Source of the DNA: Caulobacteraceae bacterium
GTDB taxonomy: Bacteria > Pseudomonadota > Alphaproteobacteria > Caulobacterales > Caulobacteraceae
Reading direction: 5' to 3'
Length of the DNA: 64,000 nucleotides
Assembly (NCBI GenBank): GCA_019247715.1
Contig: JAFBAO010000046.1
Location: 33,885-97,884, forward strand
The position numbers and the translations under genes were made by a program. Below are positions 52,401 to 61,524 of the stretch, piece after piece (position 1 is the stretch's first letter; the number at the start of each line of letters is the position of its first letter). The notes beneath the pieces are model-generated. The model was not told where the DNA came from. It saw only the letters and a list, made by a program, of their open reading frames with translations, and did not search any database.

Positions 52401-53093
52401 GTGGATTTGCTCAAAGATCGGCGGGTGGTCCTGGGAGTGGGCGCCTTGGCGGCCCTTGCGGCGGGGCTCGTCATCGCCTGGATCTTCCTGCGCCGGGACC
52501 ACGGCCCCAGTGAGCCGCCCCCGGCGTCGCAGGGCGGGCTGGTGGTGGAATCGGGCCGCGACGATGACCTGAAGCTCGATCCGAAACGGCCGCTGCGATG
52601 CTTCGTCGGCGGCCAGTTCGTCGGCGAGCTGCCGCTCGTCCAGTGCGCCCAGCGAAACGGCGTCGCCACCGGCGCCCTCGACGTCGGCGTGGACGAATCC
52701 GGCGCGCTGGCCGCGTCCAACGGGGTGGGGGCGGGGGTGGTGACGCCGCTTCCGCCCCAGAACTCCCAGCCGGTGACGATCGAGCCCCTCCCCGGCGCGG
52801 CTTCCAACGCCATCGGCGCCGCAGGCCCGACAGCGGAGGCGCCCGGTCCGGCCGCCGACTGCTGGCGTTATGTTCCCGGCGGCTGGCGTCAGCTGCCGGT
52901 CCCGCTTTCCTTGGGCGCCTGCGTCCAGGCGCTTTACGCCGGCCGCTGCCAGGCGGGAGGCCAGGCGCTCTACGGACGCTGGGACGGCCAGACACTGAGG
53001 CTCACCGACGGACGGGTGGAGGTCTCCGCGGACAACCAGAGCTTCCACAGCCTCGCCGATCCCTGGCCCGGATGCGCCCGAGGCCCGGAATGA
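52401..53093 (+). CDS. Membrane-anchored hypothetical protein with Cys pairs
   Basis: 230 residues from a GTG at 52401 (AGGGGG upstream). One N-terminal membrane helix (VVLGVGALAALAAGLVIAWI) anchors a periplasmic part. Periplasmic Cys residues occur in LRCFVGGQFV, LVQCAQRNG, DCWRYVPGGW, GACVQALYAGRCQAG and GCARG, enough for several disulfides. A GVGAGV/Pro-rich linker near residue 110 separates two halves. No family recognised. Four-base overlap (ATGA) with an alternative start of the next gene. Confidence 0.7.
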   Translation: MDLLKDRRVVLGVGALAALAAGLVIAWIFLRRDHGPSEPPPASQGGLVVESGRDDDLKLDPKRPLRCFVGGQFVGELPLVQCAQRNGVATGALDVGVDESGALAASNGVGAGVVTPLPPQNSQPVTIEPLPGAASNAIGAAGPTAEAPGPAADCWRYVPGGWRQLPVPLSLGACVQALYAGRCQAGGQALYGRWDGQTLRLTDGRVEVSADNQSFHSLADPWPGCARGPE

Positions 53094-53140
53094 CGCACGC
53101 CGAGCTCAACGCGCGCGGAAGGAAGGGCTATAGACCGCCG

Positions 53141-53506
53141 ATGCAGAAAGCCGCCGTCGTTCTCGCTCTCCTCGTCCTCGCCGCTTGCGCCCAAAAGCCA
53201 CAGGCGCCGGCCGAGGCCGGAGTGTGCTACGCCCTCGCGTCCGCCCAGGGCGGCAAGGTCCGCTTCAACGTGGTCGCTCGCAACACCGCCGACATGGAGC
53301 ACTGCGCGGCGGCGCTTGAGGGGGTGCGCGAGCGCTTTCTGAGCCTTGGCGGAACTCAGCAGGAAATCACCGGCGCCTATCAAGGCAACTTCCTGTTCGT
53401 CGAGGCGGAGGGCGTCTTCACCTCGTCCAGCTACGACGGCGTGCGCTATCCCTTCCTGGTTCGCACCGGCGACGGGCGCCTGGTCCCGCCCGGAGCGGCG
53501 GGATAG
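53141..53506 (+). CDS. Small lipoprotein
   Basis: 121 residues from the ATG at 53141, which begins a lipoprotein signal with lipobox LAAC (residues 13-16); an ATG at 53090 would bury that signal. The mature part has [20 protein letters not shown] and [20 protein letters not shown], with two Cys that may pair, and [14 protein letters not shown]. Function unknown. Upstream of ssb. Confidence 0.75.
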   Translation: MQKAAVVLALLVLAACAQKPQAPAEAGVCYALASAQGGKVRFNVVARNTADMEHCAAALEGVRERFLSLGGTQQEITGAYQGNFLFVEAEGVFTSSSYDGVRYPFLVRTGDGRLVPPGAAG

Positions 53507-53521
53507 CGGGCGTCGGCCCTG

Positions 53522-53536
53522 GAACAAAAGACGAAC
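53522..53536. promoter_or_regulatory. LexA (SOS) box ahead of ssb
   Basis: GAAC-N7-GAAC (spacer AAAAGAC), 89 bases ahead of the ssb ATG. SOS induction of ssb is known in alphaproteobacteria. Confidence 0.75.
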
Positions 53537-53625
53537 ACAGCCATTGCGTCCGGGATGGACTCCGGCTATGTAGCGCGCGGATGCCGGCGCGAAGGGTCGC
53601 CGGGCGCGTTCAAGGGAGCAAGGTG

Positions 53626-54093
53626 ATGTCGGGCAGCGTCAACAAGGTCATCCTGGTGGGCAATCTCGGACGCGATCCGGAGATCCGGACCCTGAATTCC
53701 GGCGACCGTGTGGCCAACCTTTCCATCGCCACCTCCGAGCAGTGGCGCGACCGCAATTCCGGCGAACGGCGCGAGCGCACCGAATGGCACCGCGTGGTGA
53801 TCTTCAACGACAACCTGGTGAAGGTGGCTGAGAACTTCCTGCGCAAGGGTTCGAAGGTCTACATCGAAGGCGCGCTGCAGACGCGCAAATACACCGACCA
53901 GTCCGGCCAGGAGAAGTTCTCCACCGAGATCGTGCTGCAGAAGTTCCGGGGCGAGCTCACCATGCTGGACGGCAAGGGCGAAGGCGCCAGGGAGGAGGGC
54001 GGCTTCGGCGGCTATTCCAGCGGGCCGCGCGCCCAGGGTTCCGGTCCCAAGGAAAGCTTCACCGCGGACCTCGACGACGAAATCCCGTTCTAA
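53626..54093 (+). CDS. ssb: Single-stranded DNA-binding protein
   Basis: 155 residues from the ATG at 53626. OB-fold with [20 protein letters not shown] and [20 protein letters not shown], an Arg/Gly-rich linker, and the acidic C-terminal tip DDEIPF that binds partner proteins. Essential for replication and repair. A LexA box lies upstream. Followed by gyrA. Confidence 0.97.
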   Translation: MSGSVNKVILVGNLGRDPEIRTLNSGDRVANLSIATSEQWRDRNSGERRERTEWHRVVIFNDNLVKVAENFLRKGSKVYIEGALQTRKYTDQSGQEKFSTEIVLQKFRGELTMLDGKGEGAREEGGFGGYSSGPRAQGSGPKESFTADLDDEIPF

Positions 54094-54199
54094 GGCGAAC
54101 TGCTTCGCTCGAAGGCGCCGTCGCGCCGCGACAGGGTCGCGAATCGGGGTCGGAGCGCCTATGTAAGCCTGTGATTCCAAGCCAAGATTTCCCCCTGAA

Positions 54200-56974
54200 T
54201 TGAGCGACCGACCTCCCATTCCGCCCGACGACGACCGCCGCGGCGCCGTGGCACCCATCGCCATCGAGGAGGAGCTGCAACGCTCCTACCTCAGCTATGC
54301 GATGAGCGTCATCGTCAGCCGCGCCCTGCCGGACGCGCGCGACGGGCTGAAGCCGGTGCACCGGCGCATCCTCTATTCGATGAACGAGCAGGGCCACACT
54401 TCGGACCGGCCCTATGTGAAGTCGGCGCGGGTGGTGGGCGACGTGATGGGGAAATACCACCCGCACGGGGACGCCGCCATCTACGACAGCCTGGTGCGGA
54501 TGGCCCAGCCTTTCTCCATGGGCCTCATCCTGATCGATGGGCAGGGCAACTTCGGCTCCATCGACAACGATCCGCCGGCGCAGATGCGTTACACCGAATG
54601 CCGGATGACCAAGGCTGCCGAGGCCCTGCTCGCCGACATCGAATCCGACACCGTCGACTTTAAGGAGAACTACGACGGCAAGGAGACGGAGCCCGTCGTC
54701 CTGCCGGCGCGGATCCCGAACCTGCTGGTCAACGGCTCCGGCGGCATCGCGGTGGGCATGGCCACCAACATTCCCCCGCACAATCTCGGCGAGGTCATCG
54801 ACGCGTGCCTGGCGCTGATCGACGATCCGGCCGTTTCGGCCGAGGCGCTGCTGGAGCTGATTCCGGGGCCGGACTTTCCCACCGGGGGGGAGATCATCGG
54901 CCGGTCCGGGTCACGGCAGGCGTTGCTGACCGGACGCGGGGCGGTGATCCTGCGCGGCTCGGCGACCATCGAGGAGCTCCGCCAGGGGCGCGAGGCGATC
55001 GTCATCACCTCGGTGCCCTATCAGGTGAACAAGGCGGCGATGATCGAGCGGATCGGCGAGCTCGCCCGCGAAAAGCGGATCGAGGGCATCGCCGAGCTGC
55101 GTGACGAGAGCGACCGCCAGGGCCTTCGGGTGGTGATCGAGCTGAAGCGCGAAGCCTCGGCCGAGGTGGTGCTCAATCAGCTCTACCGGTTCACCGCCCT
55201 GCAGACCTCGTTCGGGGTCAATTCCCTGGCCCTCAACCGCGGCCGGCCCGAGCTCTTGGCCCTGCGCGAGCTCATCCGCCTCTTCGTGGAGTTCCGCGAG
55301 GAGGTGGTGCTGCGCCGCACCCGCTTCCTCCTGGCCAAGGCGCGCGACCGCGGCCACGTCCTGGTGGGCCTCGCCATCGCGGTCGCCAACATCGACGAGG
55401 TGATCCACATCATCCGCACGTCGAAGGATCCGGCCGAGGCGCGCGAGCGGCTGTCGGGCCGCGACTGGCCGGCCGGCGACATGCTGCCGCTGATCGAGCT
55501 GATCGCCGACCCGCGCACCGTGCTGGTGGGCGGCAGCGGAGTGCGCCTCACCGAGGAGCAGGCCCGGGCGATCCTCGCCCTCACCCTTTCGCGCCTCACC
55601 GGGCTCGGCCGCGAGGAGATCTTCGAGGAAGCGCGCGGCCTTTCCGAAACCATCCGCGCCCATCTCGAGCTGCTTTCCTCGCGCGAGAAGCTGATGGCGG
55701 TGGTGCGCGCCGAGCTGGTTGAGGTGAAGGAAGCCTTCGCCGTTCCACGCCGCACCCAGATCGTCGAGGGAGACGCGGACCTCGAGGACGAGGATCTCAT
55801 CGCCCGCGAGGAGATGGTGATCACCGTCACCCACGGCGGCTATGTGAAGCGCACGCCGCTGGCCACCTACCGGACCCAGCGCCGGGGCGGCAAGGGCCGC
55901 TCGGGCATGTCCACCAAGGCCGAGGACGCGGTGACGCGGGTGTTCTCCGCCTCCACCCACGCTCCGGTGCTGTTCTTCTCGTCGGGCGGCAAGGCGTACA
56001 AGCTCAAGGTCTGGCGCCTGCCGGTGGGAGCGCCGGCCTCCCGAGGCAAGGCTTTCGTCAATCTCTTCCCCATCGAGCCGGGCGAGACGATGACCTCGAT
56101 CCTGCCGCTCCCGGAGGACGAGGCCGCCTGGCGGGGGATGGACCTGATGTTCGCCACCCGGTCGGGCACGGTCCGGCGCAACCGGCTGTCGGACTTCGAG
56201 CAGGTGAACCGGAACGGCAAGATCGCCATGAAGCTCGATCCAGGCGACGCGATCATCGGCGTGGCGCTCTGCGCGCCGGACGACGACGTGCTGCTGACCA
56301 CGGCGCTCGGCCGCTGCATCCGCTTCCCAGTGGACGACGTCAGGGTTTTCGCCGGCCGCGAATCCACCGGCGTGCGCGGTATCCGGCTGGCCGAGGGCGA
56401 CAGCGTCATCTCCATGGCCATCCTGCGGGCGGTGGCCGCCTCGCCGGCCGAGCGCGAGGCCTATCTGAAGCACGCCAACGCGATGCGGGCGGCGGCCGGG
56501 GCCGAGGGGCTCGAGCCCGAGGAGGCCGGCCCCTCCGATGAGGAAGAAGAGGCCCTTGCCGTGGTGAACCTCGGGCTCGAACGGATCGCCGAGCTCGGGG
56601 CGGCCGAGGAGTTCGTGCTCACGGTCTCGTCCGAGGGCTTCGGCAAGCGGACCTCCGCCTACGACTACCGGCGCACCGGCCGGGGGGGCCAGGGCCTCAT
56701 CGCCCATGACCTCACCAAGCGCGGCGGGCGCCTGGTGGCTTCCTTCCCGGTGGAGGAGAGCGACGAGATCCTGCTGGTGAGCGACCAGGGCCAGATCATC
56801 CGCGTGCCGGTGGATCAGATCCGCATCGCCGCGCGCAACACCCAGGGCGTGACCATCTTCCGCAAGGCCGAGGACGAGCATGTGGTCTCGGTGGAGCGGA
56901 TCGAGGCCGAAGGCGGCGAGGACGGCGCCGAGACGGGCGAAGCCGACGAATCGCCGCAAGGCGACAGCGATTGA
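54200..56974 (+). CDS. gyrA: DNA gyrase subunit A
   Basis: 924 residues from a TTG at 54200; no strong ribosome site is seen, but the following residues ([19 protein letters not shown]) fit. Catalytic Tyr131 in MRYTECRM. The quinolone pocket reads [12 protein letters not shown]: Ala92 takes the place of E. coli Ser83 and Asp96 that of Asp87. The C-terminal beta-pinwheel contains the GyrA box [10 protein letters not shown] near residue 560. An acidic insertion ([12 protein letters not shown]) lies near 775. GATTC/GAATC (CcrM) sites occur in the 106-base region upstream. Confidence 0.97.
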   Translation: MSDRPPIPPDDDRRGAVAPIAIEEELQRSYLSYAMSVIVSRALPDARDGLKPVHRRILYSMNEQGHTSDRPYVKSARVVGDVMGKYHPHGDAAIYDSLVRMAQPFSMGLILIDGQGNFGSIDNDPPAQMRYTECRMTKAAEALLADIESDTVDFKENYDGKETEPVVLPARIPNLLVNGSGGIAVGMATNIPPHNLGEVIDACLALIDDPAVSAEALLELIPGPDFPTGGEIIGRSGSRQALLTGRGAVILRGSATIEELRQGREAIVITSVPYQVNKAAMIERIGELAREKRIEGIAELRDESDRQGLRVVIELKREASAEVVLNQLYRFTALQTSFGVNSLALNRGRPELLALRELIRLFVEFREEVVLRRTRFLLAKARDRGHVLVGLAIAVANIDEVIHIIRTSKDPAEARERLSGRDWPAGDMLPLIELIADPRTVLVGGSGVRLTEEQARAILALTLSRLTGLGREEIFEEARGLSETIRAHLELLSSREKLMAVVRAELVEVKEAFAVPRRTQIVEGDADLEDEDLIAREEMVITVTHGGYVKRTPLATYRTQRRGGKGRSGMSTKAEDAVTRVFSASTHAPVLFFSSGGKAYKLKVWRLPVGAPASRGKAFVNLFPIEPGETMTSILPLPEDEAAWRGMDLMFATRSGTVRRNRLSDFEQVNRNGKIAMKLDPGDAIIGVALCAPDDDVLLTTALGRCIRFPVDDVRVFAGRESTGVRGIRLAEGDSVISMAILRAVAASPAEREAYLKHANAMRAAAGAEGLEPEEAGPSDEEEEALAVVNLGLERIAELGAAEEFVLTVSSEGFGKRTSAYDYRRTGRGGQGLIAHDLTKRGGRLVASFPVEESDEILLVSDQGQIIRVPVDQIRIAARNTQGVTIFRKAEDEHVVSVERIEAEGGEDGAETGEADESPQGDSD

Positions 56975-57038
56975 CAGCCGGGCGTTTTTCCCGTGGAAGC
57001 CCAGGCGTTTCGGTGAAGCTGTTCGAAGGTGAGCCCAG

Positions 57039-57533
57039 ATGACCCGCACCGGCCTCTATCCGGGCAGCTTCGATCCGATCCACAACGGTCATCTCGACAT
57101 CATCGGCCGGGCGGTGAAGCTGGTGGACAAGCTGGTCATCGGCGTGGCGGTGGACACCGGCAAGGTGGCGATGTTCTCTCTGGACGAGCGGATCGAGATC
57201 CTGCGCGAGGAGACCAAGCCGCTGCAGAAACAGGCCGAGATCGTGGTCCACGGCTATCAAGGACTGACCATCAACGCGGCCCGCTCGGTGGGCGCCCAGA
57301 TCCTGGTGCGCGGCCTTCGCGCCTTCTCGGACTTCGAGTACGAGTTCCAGCTCACCGCCATGAACCAGCAGCTCGACCGGGAGATCGAGACCGTCTTCCT
57401 GATGGCCGACCCGCGCCACCAGGCCATCGCCTCGCGGCTGGTCAAGGAAATCGTCAGCATGGGCGGCGACATCACCCCGTTCGTCTCTCCGGGGGTGAAA
57501 CGGCGGCTGATGTCCAAGGCGGGCCGCAGCTGA
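57039..57533 (+). CDS. coaD: Phosphopantetheine adenylyltransferase CoaD
   Basis: 164 residues. Transfers AMP to 4'-phosphopantetheine in coenzyme A synthesis. The nucleotidyltransferase motif GSFDPIHNGH (T/HxGH) is at residues 9-18, and DKLVIGVAVDTGK, LVRGLRAFSDFEYEFQLT and the C-terminal ISRLVKEI-type helix (SRLVKEIVSMGGDITPFVSP) are all present. Length is normal. Cyclophilin gene follows 13 bases later. Confidence 0.96.
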   Translation: MTRTGLYPGSFDPIHNGHLDIIGRAVKLVDKLVIGVAVDTGKVAMFSLDERIEILREETKPLQKQAEIVVHGYQGLTINAARSVGAQILVRGLRAFSDFEYEFQLTAMNQQLDREIETVFLMADPRHQAIASRLVKEIVSMGGDITPFVSPGVKRRLMSKAGRS

Positions 57534-57546
57534 AGCTCCCCAGCGC

Positions 57547-58437
57547 ATGAGCCGCATTTTTCTGGCCCTCGCCGCCTGGGCCGCCCTCTGGGCCTCGGTC
57601 GCGGGCGCCAAGCCCGCGCCGCCCGCGCCGCCGACGCCCCCGCCGCCCGGCGCCCCGGCCGAGGCCGACTGGCGCACCCCCGATCCGCAGGACATCCTGG
57701 TTCTCGAGACCACCAAGGGGCGCGTCATCATCGAGATGAACCCCCGGGCGGCGCCGAACCACGTGGCCCGGATCCGGGAGCTCGCGCGCAGCGGCGCCTA
57801 CGACGGACGGGCCTTCTTCAGGGTCATCGCCGACTTCATGGACCAGACCGGCGATCCGCTCGACTCCGGCATGGGGACGTCCTCCCTCCCGAGCCTGAAG
57901 GCCGAGTTCACCTTTCGCCGGGGCGCCGACACGCCCTTCGTTCCGGTGAGCAGGTCCAACGGGACGGAGGGAGGGATCGTCGGCAGCTTGCCGGTGATCA
58001 GCCAGACCATGGATCTGGGCATGCTCACGGTGGACCATCGGGTGGAGGCCTGGGGCGCCTATTGCGCCGGCGTGGCGGGCATGGCCCGGGGCGACGATCC
58101 TGACAGCGCCAACAGCCAGTACTTCCTCGTGCGCACCAACACCGCGGCGGCCGATCACGCGAGCCACGGCCTCGACAGACGCTACACCGCCTGGGGGCGG
58201 ACCCTGGTCGGCCAGGAGGTGATCGACCAGATCAAGGCCGGCGAGCCGCCGCCCCCGCCCGCCGATCGGGTGCAAAGCGCGAAGATCCTCGCCGATCTGC
58301 CGGCCCAGAGGCGCCCGATGGTGCGCGTGGTGGATCCGGCGAGCGCCTGGTTCAAGGCCGAGATCGCCTATGAGAAGGCCGCGCAGGGGGCCGATTTTTC
58401 GGTATGCTCGGTGAAGCTTCCCGCCGAGGTGAAGTAG
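57547..58437 (+). CDS. Periplasmic cyclophilin-type peptidyl-prolyl isomerase
   Basis: 296 residues. Signal peptide to about residue 21 (VAGAK), a Pro/Ala linker, then a cyclophilin domain: GRVIIEMNPRAAPNHVARIR, YDGRAFFRVIADFMDQTGDP, and NSQYFLVRTN near 195. The catalytic Arg/Phe/Gln pattern (FFRVI, MDQTGDP) is intact. Folds envelope proteins. A ~60-residue C-terminal extension follows the domain. Confidence 0.92.
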   Translation: MSRIFLALAAWAALWASVAGAKPAPPAPPTPPPPGAPAEADWRTPDPQDILVLETTKGRVIIEMNPRAAPNHVARIRELARSGAYDGRAFFRVIADFMDQTGDPLDSGMGTSSLPSLKAEFTFRRGADTPFVPVSRSNGTEGGIVGSLPVISQTMDLGMLTVDHRVEAWGAYCAGVAGMARGDDPDSANSQYFLVRTNTAAADHASHGLDRRYTAWGRTLVGQEVIDQIKAGEPPPPPADRVQSAKILADLPAQRRPMVRVVDPASAWFKAEIAYEKAAQGADFSVCSVKLPAEVK

Positions 58438-58446
58438 AAACGAAGA

Positions 58447-58469
58447 CGCCGCCCGGGAGCCGGGCGGCG
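58447..58469. terminator. Hairpin between convergent cyclophilin and glsB-type genes
   Basis: 10-bp stem CGCCGCCCGG/CCGGGCGGCG with a GAG loop. The T-rich stretch is better on the minus strand, so it mainly serves the glsB-type gene. Confidence 0.6.
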
Positions 58470-58498
58470 CTCCTTGGAGGCTCCAGTACGACGCGAGG

Positions 58499-58754
58499 CT
58501 ACATCGCCGCGCGCCCGCCGCCTCTCAGCATGTGGTAGATCCAGAGCACGACGATCGCGCCGGCTACGGCCACGACCAGCGACCATATGTTGAAGCCCGT
58601 CACCCCGGCGGCGCCGAAGAAGCTGAACAGGAAGCCGCCGACGAACGCGCCAACGACCCCGAGCACGATGTCCATGATCATGCCCGAGCCCGTGTGATTG
58701 ACGATCTTGCTCGCGATGAACCCGGCCCAGCACCAGCCACGCGATGATACCCAT
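58499..58754 (-). pseudogene. Frameshifted GlsB/YeaQ-type membrane stress protein
   Basis: The reading frame from the ATG at 58754 gives MGIIAWLVLG, the standard start of GlsB/YeaQ proteins, but then departs. The remainder (AGFIASKIVNHTGSGMIMDI to WIYHMLRGGGRAAM) continues in another frame from 58726. Between LVLG and AGF the family has two more residues (usually LI), and here only one base remains, so about 8 bases have been lost (or a sequencing error of that size occurred). Two of the three membrane helices are still readable. A general-stress promoter lies upstream. Confidence 0.8.
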
Positions 58755-58806
58755 CTGGTTTCCGTCTCCCGTTGGGGGCCGGATCTCGGCCCAGTCATGG
58801 CGAGAT

Positions 58807-58832
58807 AACGCCCTGGCGAGCTATGGGGTTCA
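58807..58832 (-). promoter_or_regulatory. General-stress (EcfG-type) promoter ahead of the glsB-type gene
   Basis: On the minus strand TGAAC (58832-58828), 17-base spacer, CGTT (58810-58807), one mismatch from GGAAC-N16/17-CGTT. GlsB-type genes are often part of the general stress regulon. Confidence 0.45.
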
Positions 58833-58928
58833 TTCACGCGATGGACGTGAGGGCGCCCTGTCACGCTCTTTTCGCCACCTTTGCTATAGCTTCGCCTCGC
58901 GGCCCGGCGCCGCCTGCGAGAGGGGTTC

Positions 58929-60296
58929 ATGGCCGACAGCCATTTCGCCGTCATCGACGAGCAGCGTTTCCACGGTTTCCACTGGCGGGCGGTCCTGACC
59001 ACGGGTCTCGGCGTCTTCTGCGACGGCTACGACCTTTCGTGCATCGCTCTCGTGCTTCCGCTGGCGCTGAACGCCTTCGGCGTGAGCAAGCTCACCGGCA
59101 TCGAGAGCGCCACGCTCACCGCCTCGGCCCTGGTGGGCGCGACGCTGGGTTCGATGGTGTTCGGCGTGCTTGGCCAGTACGGCCGCAAGCGCTTCTACGG
59201 CTACGACGTGCTGATCCTCGGCCTGGCGGCGCTCGCCCAGGCGTTCATGCCCAGCCTGGCCTGGCTCATCGCCTGCCGCTTCGTGCTCGGGTTCGGAGTC
59301 GGGGCCGACTACGTGCTCTCGCCGGTGATCATGGCCGAGCACGCCAACCGCAAGGACCGCGGGCGGGCCCTGGGCCTCGGTTTCGGGACGATGTGGCCCA
59401 TCGGCGCCCTGGCCGCCGGCGTCTTCAAGATGGCGCTCGACGCGCTGCATGTCCCGGGCGACCTGCAGTGGCGCCTGGTGCTGTCGGCCGGCGCGATCCC
59501 CGCCTTTTCGGTGCTCTACTTCCGCCGCCGCATGCCCGAGACCGCGCGCTACCTGGCCCGGCTCGGCAAGGATCAGGAGGAGGCCCGTCGGGTGATCCGG
59601 GAGGTGAGCGGCGCAGAGGTCGCCGCACCGCCGGCCGATCAGCGGCCGTTCGGCGAGGTCTTCGCCCGCCACGCCGCGCACCTCTTCGCCGCCGCGCTGC
59701 TCTGGATGATCTACGACCTGGTGGTCTATTCGGCGATCCTGTTCGGTCCCAACCTGATCGCCCGGAACCTGGGGGTCCCCTCGGGCGCCTTCACGGTGCT
59801 GCAGGAGCTCATCTTCGTCCTGCCCGCCTCGTTCTTCATGTCATGGTTCCTGATCGACCGGATCGGGCGCAAGCCGCTGCAGGTCTGGGGCTTCCTGGCC
59901 TCGGCGGCGATGCTGCTGATCTTCATCGCCCTGCGCGCCAACCTGAGCTCCGTCCCGGTGCTGGCCTTCGTCGTCTACGGTCTCTTCCAGGTGGCTCAGA
60001 CCGGGCCCGGTCTGGTTTCCGGGGCGGGGGTGTTCGGCGTCGAGCTGGCGCCCACCCGGGTGCGAAGCGTCGGCCAGGCGATCACGGTGGCGGGCGGCCG
60101 GATCGGCGCCTCGATCAGCGCCTTCGCCTTCCCATTGTTGTTCGGCGCCATCGGGGAGGGAGCCACGATCGGCGTGCTCGCGGCCCTGGCGCTGGCCGGC
60201 GCGCTCTGCACCCAGATCCTCGTCCCGGAGACCAGCGCGCGCTCGCTCGAAGAGATCAACCGGGAAACCGCCGCGCTGGAGGGGGCGGCGCGATAA
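58929..60296 (+). CDS. MFS transporter (sugar/phosphate-type)
   Basis: 455 residues with twelve predicted membrane helices. Family signatures: VFCDGYDLSCIALVLPLALN in helix 1, GQYGRKRFYGYDVLILG in the loop after helix 2, CRFVLGFGVGADYVLSPVIM, and IDRIGRKPLQVWGF after helix 8. The FxDGYD start and overall layout are like the phosphate/sugar or aromatic-acid symporter subfamilies. The substrate cannot be read. The next MFS gene follows after 37 bases. Confidence 0.9.
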   Translation: MADSHFAVIDEQRFHGFHWRAVLTTGLGVFCDGYDLSCIALVLPLALNAFGVSKLTGIESATLTASALVGATLGSMVFGVLGQYGRKRFYGYDVLILGLAALAQAFMPSLAWLIACRFVLGFGVGADYVLSPVIMAEHANRKDRGRALGLGFGTMWPIGALAAGVFKMALDALHVPGDLQWRLVLSAGAIPAFSVLYFRRRMPETARYLARLGKDQEEARRVIREVSGAEVAAPPADQRPFGEVFARHAAHLFAAALLWMIYDLVVYSAILFGPNLIARNLGVPSGAFTVLQELIFVLPASFFMSWFLIDRIGRKPLQVWGFLASAAMLLIFIALRANLSSVPVLAFVVYGLFQVAQTGPGLVSGAGVFGVELAPTRVRSVGQAITVAGGRIGASISAFAFPLLFGAIGEGATIGVLAALALAGALCTQILVPETSARSLEEINRETAALEGAAR

Positions 60297-60333
60297 GGGA
60301 TGGCGTTACGGCCGGGGAGCGTTAGGACGGGGG

Positions 60334-61524
60334 ATGCAGAGCGCGGACGAGCGGAGCTGGTTTGCCGGACTGTCGAGGAACACCTTCCTCCTGGCGGCGG
60401 CCAGCTTCTTCTCCGACGTCTCCACCGAGATGCTCTACCCCGTCCTGCCGGTCTTCCTCACCCAGACCCTGAAGGCGGGCGGCGGCGTGGTGGGCCTGAT
60501 CGAGGGGCTGGCGGTGGGGATCCAGAACCTCGTCCAGGGATTTTCTGGCGCGCTTTCCGATCGGCTGGGCCGGCACAGGAGCGTGGCGCTGGTAGGATTC
60601 GCCATCTCGGCGGTCTCCAAGCCGCTGATCGGCCTGGCGTCGGCCTGGCCGGGCGTGCTCGGGAGCCGGCTGCTTGATCGGGTAGGGGCGGGGACCAGGT
60701 CTGCGCCGAGGGACGCCCTCGTCGCCGCATCGGTGGCCGAGGCCGACCGGGGCAAGGCCTTCGGCCTCGAGGGCGCGGGCGACAACGCGGGCGCCTTCGT
60801 GGGGCCGCTGATCGCGGTGCTGCTGCTCGCGGTGCTGGGCGCGCGGCTGCGCTCGATCTTCTACCTCGCGGCGGTCCCCGGCCTGCTCGCCTTCCTCATG
60901 GTGCTGCTGGTGCGCAAGGAGCGGCCGGCCGCCCATTCGGCCGCCGTCGTCCCCATCCGTCTCTCCGGTTTCCCCCGCGCCTATGGGCGCTATCTGATCG
61001 CCACCGCCGTGTTCGGTATCGGCAATTCCAGCAACGCCTTCCTGATCCTCCAGATGCAGGCGCTCGGGGTCCCGCTTTCCACCACCATCCTCATCTACGC
61101 GGGGTTCAATCTGGTGGCCGCCCTCGTTTCCTACCCGGCCGGGGCGCTCAGCGACCGGCTAGGGCGGCGCGACCTGTTGGTGGCGAGTTTCCTCATCTTC
61201 CTGGCCAGCTACCTCGGTTTCGCGTTCGTCCACGAAGCGGCCATCGCCGCCGGGCTCTTCGTTCTCTACGGAGCCTTCCAGGGGATGTACCGGGCTTTAG
61301 GCAAGTCGCTCGCCAGCGAGCTGTCGCCGCCGAGCCTGAGGGCGAGCGGGGTGGGCTGGTACGGCGCGGTGGTCGGCCTTTCCGGTCTGCTCGCCAGCCT
61401 CATCGCCGGTCTGCTCTGGGACCGGGTCGGCCACGCCGCCGTCTTCCTCTACGGCGCCGCGGTGGCGATCGCGGGCGTCCTCGCGCTCTTGGCCCTCACG
61501 CCGGGCAAGGCCCAGCCCGCCTAG
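60334..61524 (+). CDS. MFS transporter (drug/resistance-type)
   Basis: 396 residues with twelve membrane helices. Begins FLLAAASFFSDVSTEMLYPV, then VQGFSGALSDRLGRHRSVAL with the MFS loop motif and LGSRLLDRVGAGTRSAPRDA. This N-terminal pattern is common in an uncharacterised MFS group with relatives linked to antibiotic efflux. Its stop shares CTAG with the stop of the convergent chrA. No regulator adjacent. Confidence 0.88.
   Translation: MQSADERSWFAGLSRNTFLLAAASFFSDVSTEMLYPVLPVFLTQTLKAGGGVVGLIEGLAVGIQNLVQGFSGALSDRLGRHRSVALVGFAISAVSKPLIGLASAWPGVLGSRLLDRVGAGTRSAPRDALVAASVAEADRGKAFGLEGAGDNAGAFVGPLIAVLLLAVLGARLRSIFYLAAVPGLLAFLMVLLVRKERPAAHSAAVVPIRLSGFPRAYGRYLIATAVFGIGNSSNAFLILQMQALGVPLSTTILIYAGFNLVAALVSYPAGALSDRLGRRDLLVASFLIFLASYLGFAFVHEAAIAAGLFVLYGAFQGMYRALGKSLASELSPPSLRASGVGWYGAVVGLSGLLASLIAGLLWDRVGHAAVFLYGAAVAIAGVLALLALTPGKAQPA

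Noticed and set aside
54911..57049. A 712-codon open frame antisense to gyrA
   Set aside because: Same reason: a GC-driven shadow of a certain gene, low-complexity, no known motif.
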